A DNA stretch of 64,000 nucleotides from Vibrio profundi (GCF_005281835.1 NZ_RZIS01000001.1:186001-250000); one strand, 5' to 3'. Shown: positions 18,182-27,349, numbered from the stretch's first letter. Translations and numbers: made by a program. The notes: generated from the letters alone by a model not told the origin.

Positions 18182-19564
18182 ATGATGAAATATTTCCCTA
18201 GGAGTTGGCGACGTAATAAAGGTCTTGTGGCTATTCTGTCGGTGCTTTCTTTACCTTTTTTACTAATGATTGTGGGTTTATCTGTTGATACCGGAAGAGC
18301 TTACATTGTTAAGTCTAAATTGTTGTCAGCAGTTGACGCGGCCAGTATTGCCGCGGCAAGAGCCGTCGCTAACGGTGAAGCCGCTGGTGAAGCTGCCGCC
18401 GAAAAATATTTTGCAGCCAATATGCCAACAGGCTTTTATTCGTCCACTTCTACTTTAGATAGCGTTGCTTTTGATTATGATGAGTTCGGAAATATCTCGA
18501 TTGATATTTCTGCGACCGCGCAAATATCAACGATATTCTTATCTCTCTTAGGCTTTGACAGCTTCAACCCCACAGCCGTTGCGCAAGCAGTAAGACGGCC
18601 TGTCGATCTGGTGTTAGTCATTGATAATACAACCTCTTTAAGAATTGGGAGTATTGGAGATGTCACACAAGACGTTATTGATCGTTCAAAAGATTTTGTG
18701 GAGAACTTCCATGAAGGGTTTGATCGTATATCGTTAGTTAAATTCGCTTTCGGTGCAGAAGTCCCTGTGGAGTTTACGAGCACAAGAGGCCATGACAGGA
18801 GTGATATTACATCCGAGATCGATAGCTTTAATTTCGGCAGTATATGGAATGCGCAATACACCAACGCTTCGGAAGGCTTTTACCGCGCTCTGGATGAACT
18901 ACGGACGGTGAATGATCCTGCTAATCTAAAAGTGATCGTTTTCTTTACGGATGGCGCCCCAAATACTTTTGCGAGTACTTTTGATTTTGAAGGTGGCGGT
19001 AGTCATACGGGGTCTATTCGTTCGAGTGATACCAGCAGTGGTACGCCGAGAGGTTTATGGCGCTACGATTCGATTGCAACCACCCTTTCTGGAGGCTATG
19101 AAGGAAGTGACATTGATGACTATATTAGCGAAATGCCCGACTACTACACTACTCATGATTCTAGTGCCACCGAGTTTAATATTTTAAACCCGCTCCATGC
19201 GGTGAGACCTGTTGAGCAATACGATCCTGATACTCACTCTGCAGGTGATCTCTATAATCGAGTGAATCGAGTATCTCGAAATCTTGTTGAAGATATGGCG
19301 AAGGCTGCCCGGAGTGAAGATATCTACGTTTTTACGCTCGGTTTAGGCTCTTCGTTAACCTCAGCTGCTGGCCCTGATGATGAGTTTGGAGAAGATTTAT
19401 TACTGCGGATGTCCAATTCACCAGCCATGTTATCTGATCCTGACTTGAGTGGGGATTTTGATCCCGACCAATTGCAAGGTGTGTATTGTCATGCGGTTGA
19501 TGAAGAGGCTCTGGGGCCATGTTTTGATGAGATGTTAGATGTCATTATCCGTTTAACCTTATAG
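18182..19564 (+). CDS. tadG: TadG-like protein with von Willebrand A domain
   Basis: 460 residues. N-terminal Tad-type segment (RRNKGLVAILSVLSLPFLLMIVGLSVDTGRAY) anchors it in the inner membrane. Next comes a helical stretch, then a vWA domain starting VDLVLVIDNTTS, where the metal-binding motif reads DxTxS (148-152) instead of DxSxS, and VFFTDGAPN further on. TadG-type proteins are proposed to anchor or sense the pilus at the envelope. The start at 18182 leaves 13 bases after tadF; an earlier in-frame ATG at 18131 lies within tadF. Confidence 0.82.
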   Translation: MMKYFPRSWRRNKGLVAILSVLSLPFLLMIVGLSVDTGRAYIVKSKLLSAVDAASIAAARAVANGEAAGEAAAEKYFAANMPTGFYSSTSTLDSVAFDYDEFGNISIDISATAQISTIFLSLLGFDSFNPTAVAQAVRRPVDLVLVIDNTTSLRIGSIGDVTQDVIDRSKDFVENFHEGFDRISLVKFAFGAEVPVEFTSTRGHDRSDITSEIDSFNFGSIWNAQYTNASEGFYRALDELRTVNDPANLKVIVFFTDGAPNTFASTFDFEGGGSHTGSIRSSDTSSGTPRGLWRYDSIATTLSGGYEGSDIDDYISEMPDYYTTHDSSATEFNILNPLHAVRPVEQYDPDTHSAGDLYNRVNRVSRNLVEDMAKAARSEDIYVFTLGLGSSLTSAAGPDDEFGEDLLLRMSNSPAMLSDPDLSGDFDPDQLQGVYCHAVDEEALGPCFDEMLDVIIRLTL

Positions 19565-19575
19565 TCGAATTCGAT

Positions 19576-19603
19576 AAAAAAGGGAGCCATTGGCTCCCTT
19601 TTT
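19576..19603. terminator. Bidirectional terminator between tadG and the acyl-CoA ligase gene
   Basis: AAAAAGGGAGCCA / TTGGCTCCCTTTTT is a near-perfect inverted repeat between convergent genes. Confidence 0.92.
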
Positions 19604-19610
19604 ATTTCGT

Positions 19611-21296
19611 TTATTCTTCCCAGACAACTAATTTATCTTTTGGCCAATTGTGGCCAATTTCGTGATATTTCTGCTCAAGAATATGACGTTTAATTTTCAG
19701 TGTTGGTGTTAACACGCCATTGTCGATACTCCAAGGTTCTTTGATCATCAGGACGCCTTTAATTTTTTCATGAGACGCTAACTGGGCGTTCATTTTTTCA
19801 ATAACGCGCTTAGTCGTACGTTCATAGCGATCGCGATCAAAGTTCGGGAAGTCGTGTGGAACGACAAGTAATATCGGCCCTGGAAGCCCTAACCCAATCA
19901 AACACATCATTTCAACGCGGCTGTATTCAAACAGCTTGTTCTCAATTGGTACTGGTGCAACAAACTTACCTTTCGCCGTTTTGAAAGTATCCTTCTTACG
20001 ACCTTGGATAGTTAAGTAGCCTTCGTCATCAATTTTTCCGATATCGCCGGTATGCAGCCAACCTTCAGCATTAAATGATTCTTGAGTAGCGATATCATTC
20101 TTGTAGTAGCCAGAGAATAAGCCTTCACCGCGAACTAAAATCTCATCGTCCTCTGCAATTTTGAGTTCAATCCCTGGGCCAGCATTACCTACAGAGCCAA
20201 TTTTGTCGGCTCTGAATGGGTAGTTTAAGGTGCTGTAAGCGAAAGACTCTGTCATGCCCCAAGCTTCGGTTATGTTTAAACCGACACTGTGGTACCAATC
20301 AAGTAATGCCGGGGAAACTGGTGCAGAGCCACAACCTAATACGCGAGCTTGATCTAAGCCTAACCCATCAGCAAGTTTCTTCTTAATCAAAGAATTAATG
20401 AATGGAATTTTGAGAAGGATGTTCAGTTTCTTTTGCGGCAACTTGTCTTGGATACGCTGTTGGAACAATGTCCATAAACGAGGTACAGAAATGAACAGTG
20501 TTGGTCGCTGCATTTTTACATCTTCGATGAAAGTATCTAAAGACTCTGGGAAGGCCGTTGGAACTCCTCCCATAACCGAAGAGCCAAAGATGTAAACACG
20601 CTCTGTGATATGAGCGAGTGGCAAATAAGAGAACAAGCGGTCATTCTTTTCAATGCCGATGTGGTCGATCAACCTTTGAACCGACCAGGTGAATGCGCCG
20701 TAAGTGAGCATTGCCCCTTTTGGTAAACCAGACGTTCCCGAGGTATACACTAAAGACATCAACTTTTCGTCATGATGCTCTGGTCGCAAGGTGCTTGGCT
20801 CGTGTTTCTCGATTAAGTCATTAAAAGTGAACTGGCATTTAGCTGAAGTATCATAAGGTAGCGAGATGCTGGTTACGTTAGGCAATGAATCGAGTACGCT
20901 TTGTGTTGCAGCCGCGTCATCCAGTTTGCCTGAAATGACGATCTTACTTTCACTGTGGTTGATACAGTATTCGATTGTATCGGCACCAGCGGTAGGGAAA
21001 ATAGGAACGCTTACAAAGTCACCAAGCATAATTGCAAGATCACAGATAAACCATTCAGCACAGTTTTTTGATATCAATGCAATTCTATCACCGGGTTGAG
21101 CACCCAGATCTTTCAGTGCACTGGCTAGTCGAAGCGCTTTATCAGCCACCTCTTGATAAGTAAACTCGACGAACTGGCGGTTAATAATTTGTTTAAGATA
21201 AACCTCATTTGGGCGTTCCTCTGCCCACTTTAAGATCATTTCGTTTGGTGGCGGGAGAGCGCATGTTGGTTTGCTTAACTCGTTAGGCTGAATCAT
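19611..21296 (-). CDS. Long-chain acyl-CoA synthetase (AMP-binding enzyme)
   Basis: 561 residues. ATP-dependent activation of a carboxylic acid, probably a long-chain fatty acid, to acyl-CoA. The P-loop is VYTSGTSGLPKGAML, the A4-A5 block is ITEAWGMTES, the motif block is WLHTGDIGKIDDEGYLTIQGRKKD, and a C-terminal lysine lies in TPTLKIKRH. It resembles the FadD15/FACL-type ligases that V. cholerae carries beside fusA2 (VC2341). GGAG lies seven bases before the ATG. It interrupts the Tad locus in the opposite orientation and is probably the older backbone gene. Confidence 0.87.
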   Translation of the reverse strand: MIQPNELSKPTCALPPPNEMILKWAEERPNEVYLKQIINRQFVEFTYQEVADKALRLASALKDLGAQPGDRIALISKNCAEWFICDLAIMLGDFVSVPIFPTAGADTIEYCINHSESKIVISGKLDDAAATQSVLDSLPNVTSISLPYDTSAKCQFTFNDLIEKHEPSTLRPEHHDEKLMSLVYTSGTSGLPKGAMLTYGAFTWSVQRLIDHIGIEKNDRLFSYLPLAHITERVYIFGSSVMGGVPTAFPESLDTFIEDVKMQRPTLFISVPRLWTLFQQRIQDKLPQKKLNILLKIPFINSLIKKKLADGLGLDQARVLGCGSAPVSPALLDWYHSVGLNITEAWGMTESFAYSTLNYPFRADKIGSVGNAGPGIELKIAEDDEILVRGEGLFSGYYKNDIATQESFNAEGWLHTGDIGKIDDEGYLTIQGRKKDTFKTAKGKFVAPVPIENKLFEYSRVEMMCLIGLGLPGPILLVVPHDFPNFDRDRYERTTKRVIEKMNAQLASHEKIKGVLMIKEPWSIDNGVLTPTLKIKRHILEQKYHEIGHNWPKDKLVVWEE

Positions 21297-21423
21297 TCTC
21301 TAACTCCGTGTTATTGGCAATATAGTTTATTGTTTTTATGTTAATTTAATGTTAACTCTAGCATGGCTTTGTGGAGACATAAAACGCGAAGATCTCACTT
21401 TTTGAGAGAATATTGGTTAAAAA

Positions 21424-22164
21424 TCAGTGTATTTGACGAAACATTCCTGGAGTCATACCTGTTTTCTTCTTAAATATTCGCGAGAAATATGAGACGTCCT
21501 GATAACCACACTGATACGCAACAACCGACACTTTTGTTCCTCGATCCCGGAGTAGGATTTTTTTCGCAAGGTTAATCCTTTTGTTGCATACATAATCTCG
21601 AAAGCTTATCCCAATGATACGATGGAAAACTTTAGAAAAATAAGTAACTGAATAATGGCATCGAGATGCGATATCTTCTTCTCGAATGTTCTCTGAAAGG
21701 TGGTTTTCTATATAGCGGAGGGTTTCGATAAAATCTTGACTGATATTGGATTTCATTATCAATGGCTCTGAGGCTTTTCTTTCTAAATACTCCTTGTTGG
21801 AAGAGAAGCTGAGGTGAATTTTCGAAGCCACCATATTTACCCATCGTTCAAAATCTTCTTTATATATATCTTGTTTGTCGTAAATCGCATGGTTAAGAGA
21901 AATAGAGCGCTCTAACTCACCTTCATATAATAAAATCAGGTGCTTACCTAGGTTATTGCATATATTTAATGCGGAGTGCAAAAGTTGATTATTAATTTCT
22001 GGTGTTAAATAAAAAAAACAGAAATGAATATCAAAATCACTCAATATTGAAATGTCTTCACCATGCTCAACAATATGAAAATGAGAGCGCAAAATGTCAG
22101 AAGTTATTGAAGGTAAATCGGAAATTGGTCTTCCAAGCCAATGCCCTATATGTGGCATATCCAT
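21424..22164 (-). CDS. AraC-family regulator with pseudo-receiver-like N terminus, Tad locus
   Basis: 246 residues. The C-terminal ~100 residues are a clear AraC double helix-turn-helix (ENIREEDIASRCHYSVTYFS... then VSVVAYQCGYQDVSYFSRIFKKKTGMTP). The N-terminal ~120 residues alternate strands and helices like a response-regulator receiver but lack a phosphoacceptor Asp (strand 3 reads DIHFCFFYLTP). The ATG at 22164 has AAGAG at good spacing; a GTG at 22173 sits too close to it. Divergent from flp1, so it probably controls the Flp pilus genes; this is inference. Confidence 0.82.
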   Translation of the reverse strand: MDMPHIGHWLGRPISDLPSITSDILRSHFHIVEHGEDISILSDFDIHFCFFYLTPEINNQLLHSALNICNNLGKHLILLYEGELERSISLNHAIYDKQDIYKEDFERWVNMVASKIHLSFSSNKEYLERKASEPLIMKSNISQDFIETLRYIENHLSENIREEDIASRCHYSVTYFSKVFHRIIGISFRDYVCNKRINLAKKILLRDRGTKVSVVAYQCGYQDVSYFSRIFKKKTGMTPGMFRQIH

Positions 22165-22333
22165 ATGGCACACTCTTATATCAAACTAAAGGATTATTTA
22201 CTTTTATAGAAATAGCTTAGGAGAGTGACATAAAAGTGCAAGATGATAGCAAAATAGTCCTAACGCTTATTGATAGAAGACTCTACATTTAAAGGGCACT
22301 CAAATAGTGCTGCATTTGGAAGGAGACCAAATT

Positions 22334-22504
22334 ATGAATAAATTTATTAATAATGTTAAAGCGTTCATGAACGATGAAGAAGGACTATCCGTAGTTGAAT
22401 ACGTTGTAGGTGCAGCCTTACTTGTTGGCGCATTGAGTGCAGTGTTCAGTACTCTAGGTACTTCACTAACTTCTGAGTTGAGTTCAGCTCTATCCAGTAT
22501 TTAG
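22334..22504 (+). CDS. flp1: Flp type IVb prepilin 1
   Basis: 56 residues. A 17-residue leader ends in ...NDEEG, followed by the processing site G/LSVVEYVVGAALLVG with the hallmark Glu5-Tyr6 of Flp pilins. The mature peptide has 39 residues. An excellent GGAAGGAGA precedes the ATG. This is the likely major pilin of the Tad pilus, cleaved by the TadV peptidase encoded just downstream. Confidence 0.93.
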   Translation: MNKFINNVKAFMNDEEGLSVVEYVVGAALLVGALSAVFSTLGTSLTSELSSALSSI

Positions 22505-22589
22505 ATTGCTAATATATTAATTGTACCGTGATAGTTTAGATTCCTGATGGGGGCTAAACTATCACGCGTTGCTATATGAGGGCAAAAAA

Positions 22590-22757
22590 GTGAATATTGT
22601 AAAAATAACACTCGATTTTGTTGAAGATGAACAGGGGCTTAGTGTTGTTGAGTATGTTGTAGGAGCGGCATTTTTGGTGAGCGCCTTGACATTATTTTTC
22701 TTTAATTACGATACAACATTGACGAACTCCCTATCGAATACATTGGGGAAAATATAA
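22590..22757 (+). CDS. flp2: Flp type IVb prepilin 2
   Basis: 55 residues from a GTG start preceded by GAGGG; an upstream in-frame TTG at 22569 has no such site. It has the same processing site, G/LSVVEYVVGAAFLV, and a 39-residue mature form, but a bulkier C-terminal half (TLFFFNYDTTLTNSL) than flp1. A tandem paralogue of flp1; whether it is a structural, minor or alternative pilin cannot be told from sequence. Confidence 0.88.
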   Translation: MNIVKITLDFVEDEQGLSVVEYVVGAAFLVSALTLFFFNYDTTLTNSLSNTLGKI

Positions 22758-22759
22758 TA

Positions 22760-23263
22760 GTGATTATATTTATATGGTCGATATTACTTATTATTTCTGT
22801 GTACGACCTTAGAGATAACCGTATACCTAACATATGGCTATTACCTCTTATTATTAGCTCAGTGGCTCACCATGTAATGATATCAGGGTGGAACGCTGGG
22901 CTTTTGGCGTTGGCGGCTGGAGGGGTTGCTTTTCTATTTGGTTTAACTCTTTATTTTATAAAGGCAATGGCACCAGGTGACGTTAAATTAATTGGTGCAG
23001 TCGGCGTATTTATTGGCTGGGGTAACCTTTTGGCTGCCTGTTATTGGATTATTATTGGCGCCGGTGTTGTGGGTATTTTATTTTCACTTCAATTTTTTGC
23101 TACCCGAACACAAGAATCTAAACTAGCTTTAAATAAGTACTCTCAATTGTTCCTTTATGGTAATGGCAAAGCGCTGTATTCGTCACCTCATACAGATAAT
23201 AAATTGAGAATGCCTTTTGCTCCATCTGTGGTAATAGGCTTGGCACTTTATAGCTATTTTTAG
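22760..23263 (+). CDS. tadV: Flp prepilin peptidase TadV (CpaA)
   Basis: 167-residue polytopic inner-membrane aspartyl protease of the A24 family. The two catalytic aspartates are in SVYDLRDNRIPN and AMAPGDVKLIGA. It is short, lacking the methylase domain of PilD, as usual for TadV/CpaA. GTG start two bases after the flp2 stop, so it is translationally coupled to the pilin genes it serves. Confidence 0.9.
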   Translation: MIIFIWSILLIISVYDLRDNRIPNIWLLPLIISSVAHHVMISGWNAGLLALAAGGVAFLFGLTLYFIKAMAPGDVKLIGAVGVFIGWGNLLAACYWIIIGAGVVGILFSLQFFATRTQESKLALNKYSQLFLYGNGKALYSSPHTDNKLRMPFAPSVVIGLALYSYF

Positions 23264-23292
23264 ACTCTCACTCTTCATAAAAGAGGCCCTCT

Positions 23293-24639
23293 ATGGAAAT
23301 GATCAAGGATGCCAAACATAGAGATGTTCTTACACCCCAAGCTAGCGCTCCCATTGTACCCACATCTCTCGATGCACTAAAAGTACCCGCTGCCGTTGTT
23401 GAAAACTTATTACTTAAACAGCTCGCGGCTTATCCCAAATCAGACATTCTTACGTTGACCCGATTAATGGGGATCAACAGCCACATGATTGAAGATCTTA
23501 TCGCGGCACTACGTAAAAAGTCATTAGTGGAAGTTTTTCAAGCATCGACGTCGAATTTTGGCGCGGAATCGACAGGGCATGTTAGGTATGCACTATCCGA
23601 AAGTGGAATGTCAGAAGCCGACGCCGCTTTTGCTAAAGATGCGTACCTAGGTCCTTGCCCAATCTCGTTAGGCGACTACAAGAAAATGGTTGAAGCTCAG
23701 GATGTCAGGGCGCAATTAGTGAATCGCCAAGATGTTTCTTACGCACTTTCTGATGTACTCGGTGCCGATAGAATGGTTTCCGTTCTCGGGCCGGCTATTA
23801 ATTCCGGACGTGCTTTATTGCTCTATGGCGATGCAGGTACAGGGAAAACCTATGTCGCGACCCGTTTGCTCAACTCGTTAAACACCTCGGTTTATATTCC
23901 ATACGCTGTTTTCGCAGCAGGAAACATAATTAAAGTATTCACCGGGCAGCACCATAAGCGAGTGGACGATAATCATGAGTCTCAAGCTCTGTTGTTTAAA
24001 GAACAATACGATAGACGCTGGGCATTATGTGAGCGCCCTAGTATCCAAGTGGGCGGTGAGCTTACCATGGACATGCTTGAAGTTAACCACACTGAACATA
24101 ATCGGGTGTGGATGGCTCCACTGCAAATGATGGCAAACAATGGCATCTTTATCATTGATGATTTGGGCAGGCAGCCCATGCCGGTAGATACTTTGCTTAA
24201 CCGTTGGATTGTGCCAATGGAGTATTTTTACGATTACTTGTCTTTGCCTAACGGTCAGCAAATATCAGTGCCATTCATTCTTACTTTGGCATTTTCAACC
24301 AACCTTAGCCCCGAGAAGATCGCCGACCCAGCGTTCCTGCGTCGTCTAGGTTACAAAATTCAATTCCAACCCCTACAAGAGCAAGAATACAAAGACTTGT
24401 GGGAAATTATGGCATCGAGTAAATCGCTTACTCTAGATGCTTCGTTATTTGATTGTTTATTAAATCTTCACCGCCAACATAATGTTGGATACTACCCTTG
24501 TTTGCCGAAAGATATTGTAGGGATCAGTCGAGATATTGTCGCATTCGAAGAAGTTGAACCCGTTATTTCTGCCGCTGTATTGGAAAGAGCTTGGGAAGTT
24601 TACTTTACTGCCGATGGCAAAGGAGGAGGCGCGCGATGA
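23293..24639 (+). CDS. Tad-associated winged-helix AAA ATPase of unknown role
   Basis: 448 residues. Residues ~30-85 look like a winged helix (LLLKQLAAYPKSDILTLTRLMGINSHMIEDLIAALRKKSLVEV). An AAA module follows: Walker A GDAGTGKT (179-186), Walker B IFIIDDLGR (285-293), a sensor-like STN (335-337), and DPAFLRR (346-351) as a likely arginine finger. It is not TadA (no type II/IV secretion ATPase boxes) and not TadZ. Its stop overlaps the start of rcpC by four bases (ATGA), so it is an integral part of the operon. The specific function is not known to me. Confidence 0.78.
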   Translation: MEMIKDAKHRDVLTPQASAPIVPTSLDALKVPAAVVENLLLKQLAAYPKSDILTLTRLMGINSHMIEDLIAALRKKSLVEVFQASTSNFGAESTGHVRYALSESGMSEADAAFAKDAYLGPCPISLGDYKKMVEAQDVRAQLVNRQDVSYALSDVLGADRMVSVLGPAINSGRALLLYGDAGTGKTYVATRLLNSLNTSVYIPYAVFAAGNIIKVFTGQHHKRVDDNHESQALLFKEQYDRRWALCERPSIQVGGELTMDMLEVNHTEHNRVWMAPLQMMANNGIFIIDDLGRQPMPVDTLLNRWIVPMEYFYDYLSLPNGQQISVPFILTLAFSTNLSPEKIADPAFLRRLGYKIQFQPLQEQEYKDLWEIMASSKSLTLDASLFDCLLNLHRQHNVGYYPCLPKDIVGISRDIVAFEEVEPVISAAVLERAWEVYFTADGKGGGAR

Positions 24640-25382
24640 GTAGAAATCAGATCATTTTATTGTTCTTGTTATCTATCGTATTTGGGTTAGCTGCCGTATT
24701 TTTCGCAAAACAATGGATGGACCGACAATTGCAACCTCAGGTTGAAGTTGAAGTGGTAGAAAGAGAGCCGGTCGTAGTTGCCGCGCAAGAGATCCCCGCA
24801 GGTAGTGTCATCGAAGAGCAGCACTTAACGACCAAACTGCTCGAAAAGGCTTGGCGTAATGAAAACCAATACTCGCTCCAAGAAGAACTCGTGGGCCAAG
24901 TGGTGGCTACTTCGATTTATCAAGGTGAAATCGTCTCTAAGCTGCGTTTAACCATTCCAGGTGAAGGCTCTACATTAGCAGCTCTGATCCCTGAGAATAA
25001 AAGGGCGGTGACCATTCGAGTCAATGATGTAATAGGCGTGGCAGGTTTTCTATTACCGGGTAATAAAGTCGATATCTTGAATACCATTAATTATGGGAAA
25101 GGTTCGGCTATCACTAGAACCGTATTAAAAGACATTAAAGTGCTTGCTGTCGACCAAACGGCAAAAACACAAGAAAACAAGCCGATAATTGTACGGGCGG
25201 TCACTTTGGAAGTGTCACCAGTGGAAGCAGAGAAACTGCTTTCAGCAAAAAGCAAAGGCGAAATTCAACTTACCCTTCGTAACCCTCATGAACCTGAAGA
25301 AAAAATCGGTAAAAGATATGTGGCTCCACGAGTCACCATTATCAAAGGTACGGAAACTTCGAACGTTAGGGTTAAGGACTGA
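24636..25382 (+). CDS. rcpC: Flp pilus assembly protein RcpC (CpaB)
   Basis: 248 residues. One N-terminal membrane helix (IILLFLLSIVFGLAAVFFA), then a SAF-type domain (VVVAAQEIPAGSVIEEQHL) and the RcpC/CpaB C-terminal domain. It acts in the periplasm with the RcpA secretin. The start overlaps the stop of the AAA ATPase gene, and GGAGGAGG precedes it. Confidence 0.9.
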   Translation: MSRNQIILLFLLSIVFGLAAVFFAKQWMDRQLQPQVEVEVVEREPVVVAAQEIPAGSVIEEQHLTTKLLEKAWRNENQYSLQEELVGQVVATSIYQGEIVSKLRLTIPGEGSTLAALIPENKRAVTIRVNDVIGVAGFLLPGNKVDILNTINYGKGSAITRTVLKDIKVLAVDQTAKTQENKPIIVRAVTLEVSPVEAEKLLSAKSKGEIQLTLRNPHEPEEKIGKRYVAPRVTIIKGTETSNVRVKD

Positions 25383-25390
25383 GGTTTACT

Positions 25391-26857
25391 ATGAAAATAA
25401 TAATAGCAATCATATTTTCTTGGGTGGTGTGTAGCAGTTCTGTGTTTGCCTCAACACAAACAGGGAAAGTTGTAAAAGTTCCTCACCATAAATCCACACA
25501 CGTTGCTTTATCAGCAAAGGCGAAACGAGTATCGCTGGGCGATCCTGAAGTCCTCGATATTGTGATGCTTAAGTCTGATGAGCTTTTCTTGATTGGTAAA
25601 AAACTGGGTTCGACCAACCTTATGGCTTGGGACAGCCGTGGGCGTTTGATTGAATCAATCAATATTGAAGTCACCCACGATCTTAATAGCTTAAAAGCCA
25701 AGTTATATGAGTTTTTGCCAGATGAAACCATTGAAGTGCACAGTGCTCAAGATCGCTTGATCCTAAGTGGCCAAATAAGCTCTCAAGAGAAAATGAACGT
25801 CGCTTTGAGGGTGGCGGAAACGTATTCTGCAGGTGAAGAAGCCGATAAAGCAGAAGGTTCTTTGAGTGAGCAAACTGAAAAAACCGGTGTGATTAACTTA
25901 ATGTCCATTGGTGGTGCTCAACAAGTGATGTTGGAAGTGACTGTGGCTGAGGTTCAACGCAGCTTAGTACGACGCTTTGACGCAAACTTCCATTTCTTTG
26001 AAAACAACGGAAGCTTTTCTTGGGGCGCCACTTCTGCCGGCGGAATCATTGATGACGTTACGGGCGGTATCGGCCCCATATTTAACGCGCCATCCATTGA
26101 AACAACCGGGTTACTCAGCACCTTTATTGATAGCGATACGCTGTTTACCTTTGCTCTAGATATCGCAAAAACCAATGGCGTAGCTAAGGTATTAGCAGAA
26201 CCAAACCTAACGGCATTAAGCGGGGCTAAAGCCGAATTCTTGGCCGGGGGGGAGTTTCCTATTCCTGTTCCTGATGAAGATGGTATCACCATTGAATACA
26301 AGGAATACGGGGTGGGGCTGAAGTTTATTCCAACCGTTCTTAGCGATAAAAAGATCAATCTAAATTTGGCGATTGATGTCAGTGAGATTGCTGCAAGTAC
26401 CAGCTTGACGTTAAGTCCTGGTGGAACCAACGGTACATATGTGATCCCACCAATTACTCGTCGTAGTGCTTCTTCTACATTGGAGCTGGCAGATGGCCAA
26501 ACCATAGGTATAGCAGGATTGATCAGTGAGAATGTTCGAGACTCAATAAGTAAGATGCCTGGCTTCGGTGATATCCCAGTGCTTGGGCAACTTTTTAATA
26601 GCCAAGAATATATCTCGGGCGAGACTGAATTGGTGATATTAGTGACTCCAAGGCTGGCTCAACCAATTGACAGAAATGCAGTGACGCTACCTACGGATGC
26701 CTTTGTGGAACCCACAGATCTTAAATACTACTTACTGGGTCAAGGGGCGTATTTAGACTCTTCCGTTCAAGCGCCTTCAGTTCAAAAACAAAGAGACCCA
26801 CAGTTTTTGGATAACTCTCAAGGGGGCTCAGAGGGCTCCTTTGGACATAGTTTGTAA
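25391..26857 (+). CDS. rcpA: Flp pilus outer-membrane secretin RcpA (CpaC)
   Basis: 488 residues. Signal peptide (MKIIIAIIFSWVVCSSSVFA), then a pilus-formation N-terminal domain (KVSLGDPEVLDIVMLKSDELFLIGKKLGSTNLMAWD region), a BON-like segment and a C-terminal secretin domain (LAEPNLTALSGAKAEFLAGGEFPIPVP... LADGQTIGIAGLIS... ELVILVTPRLAQPI). It forms the outer-membrane pore for the Flp pilus. Eight bases after rcpC. Confidence 0.93.
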   Translation: MKIIIAIIFSWVVCSSSVFASTQTGKVVKVPHHKSTHVALSAKAKRVSLGDPEVLDIVMLKSDELFLIGKKLGSTNLMAWDSRGRLIESINIEVTHDLNSLKAKLYEFLPDETIEVHSAQDRLILSGQISSQEKMNVALRVAETYSAGEEADKAEGSLSEQTEKTGVINLMSIGGAQQVMLEVTVAEVQRSLVRRFDANFHFFENNGSFSWGATSAGGIIDDVTGGIGPIFNAPSIETTGLLSTFIDSDTLFTFALDIAKTNGVAKVLAEPNLTALSGAKAEFLAGGEFPIPVPDEDGITIEYKEYGVGLKFIPTVLSDKKINLNLAIDVSEIAASTSLTLSPGGTNGTYVIPPITRRSASSTLELADGQTIGIAGLISENVRDSISKMPGFGDIPVLGQLFNSQEYISGETELVILVTPRLAQPIDRNAVTLPTDAFVEPTDLKYYLLGQGAYLDSSVQAPSVQKQRDPQFLDNSQGGSEGSFGHSL

Positions 26858-26869
26858 AGGGAATCAGTG

Positions 26870-27127
26870 ATGAAACTACATGTAATTACAGTCCTTTGTT
26901 CAGCAGTCGTACTCGCTACTGGCTGTGTTAATGACGCTCGCTTGGGTACGCACGTTGCAAAGATTAAGCAGCAGCAAACCTATAACCCGAATGCCTCACA
27001 AGAAAACCTATCGGTTATTCCTAGTGGTAATGGCGAGCGGATGGAAGGCACTTATCAAGTGTATACAGGGAAAGAAGTGGATTCGTTAGCTGGGAACGAA
27101 AGCCAAGTTTTGCAAAATATTAATTAG
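26870..27127 (+). CDS. Small lipoprotein of the Tad locus
   Basis: 85 residues with a lipoprotein signal peptide ending in LATGC and a hydrophilic remainder. Lying between the secretin and tadZ, it occupies the place of rcpB/cpaD-type accessory lipoproteins, but it is much shorter and shows no homology I can recognise. A GTG three bases earlier could also serve as start. AAAGG precedes both. Confidence 0.65.
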   Translation: MKLHVITVLCSAVVLATGCVNDARLGTHVAKIKQQQTYNPNASQENLSVIPSGNGERMEGTYQVYTGKEVDSLAGNESQVLQNIN

Positions 27128-27349
27128 GTTGGAGTTTATCCGTAGGTTTACTGATGAATGAATTTGCTAATACTAAAGGCCCAAAATAGAAGTATTGAGT
27201 CAGTGTTCAAAGCTCGGACTATAATTACCGAGAGACGTGAATGGTTGTGATGACGTCGCACGCATTGATTGAATGACAGACTATTGGAGAGCCTTTAATA
27301 AAACTAAAAAATGCAGATGTAGCAATACGGATTGCTAAGGGGATTAGCT

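Noticed and set aside
25954..26505. 183-codon open frame antisense to rcpA
   Set aside because: Lies wholly inside a clear secretin gene; low-complexity Ser/Pro/Leu translation typical of a shadow frame.
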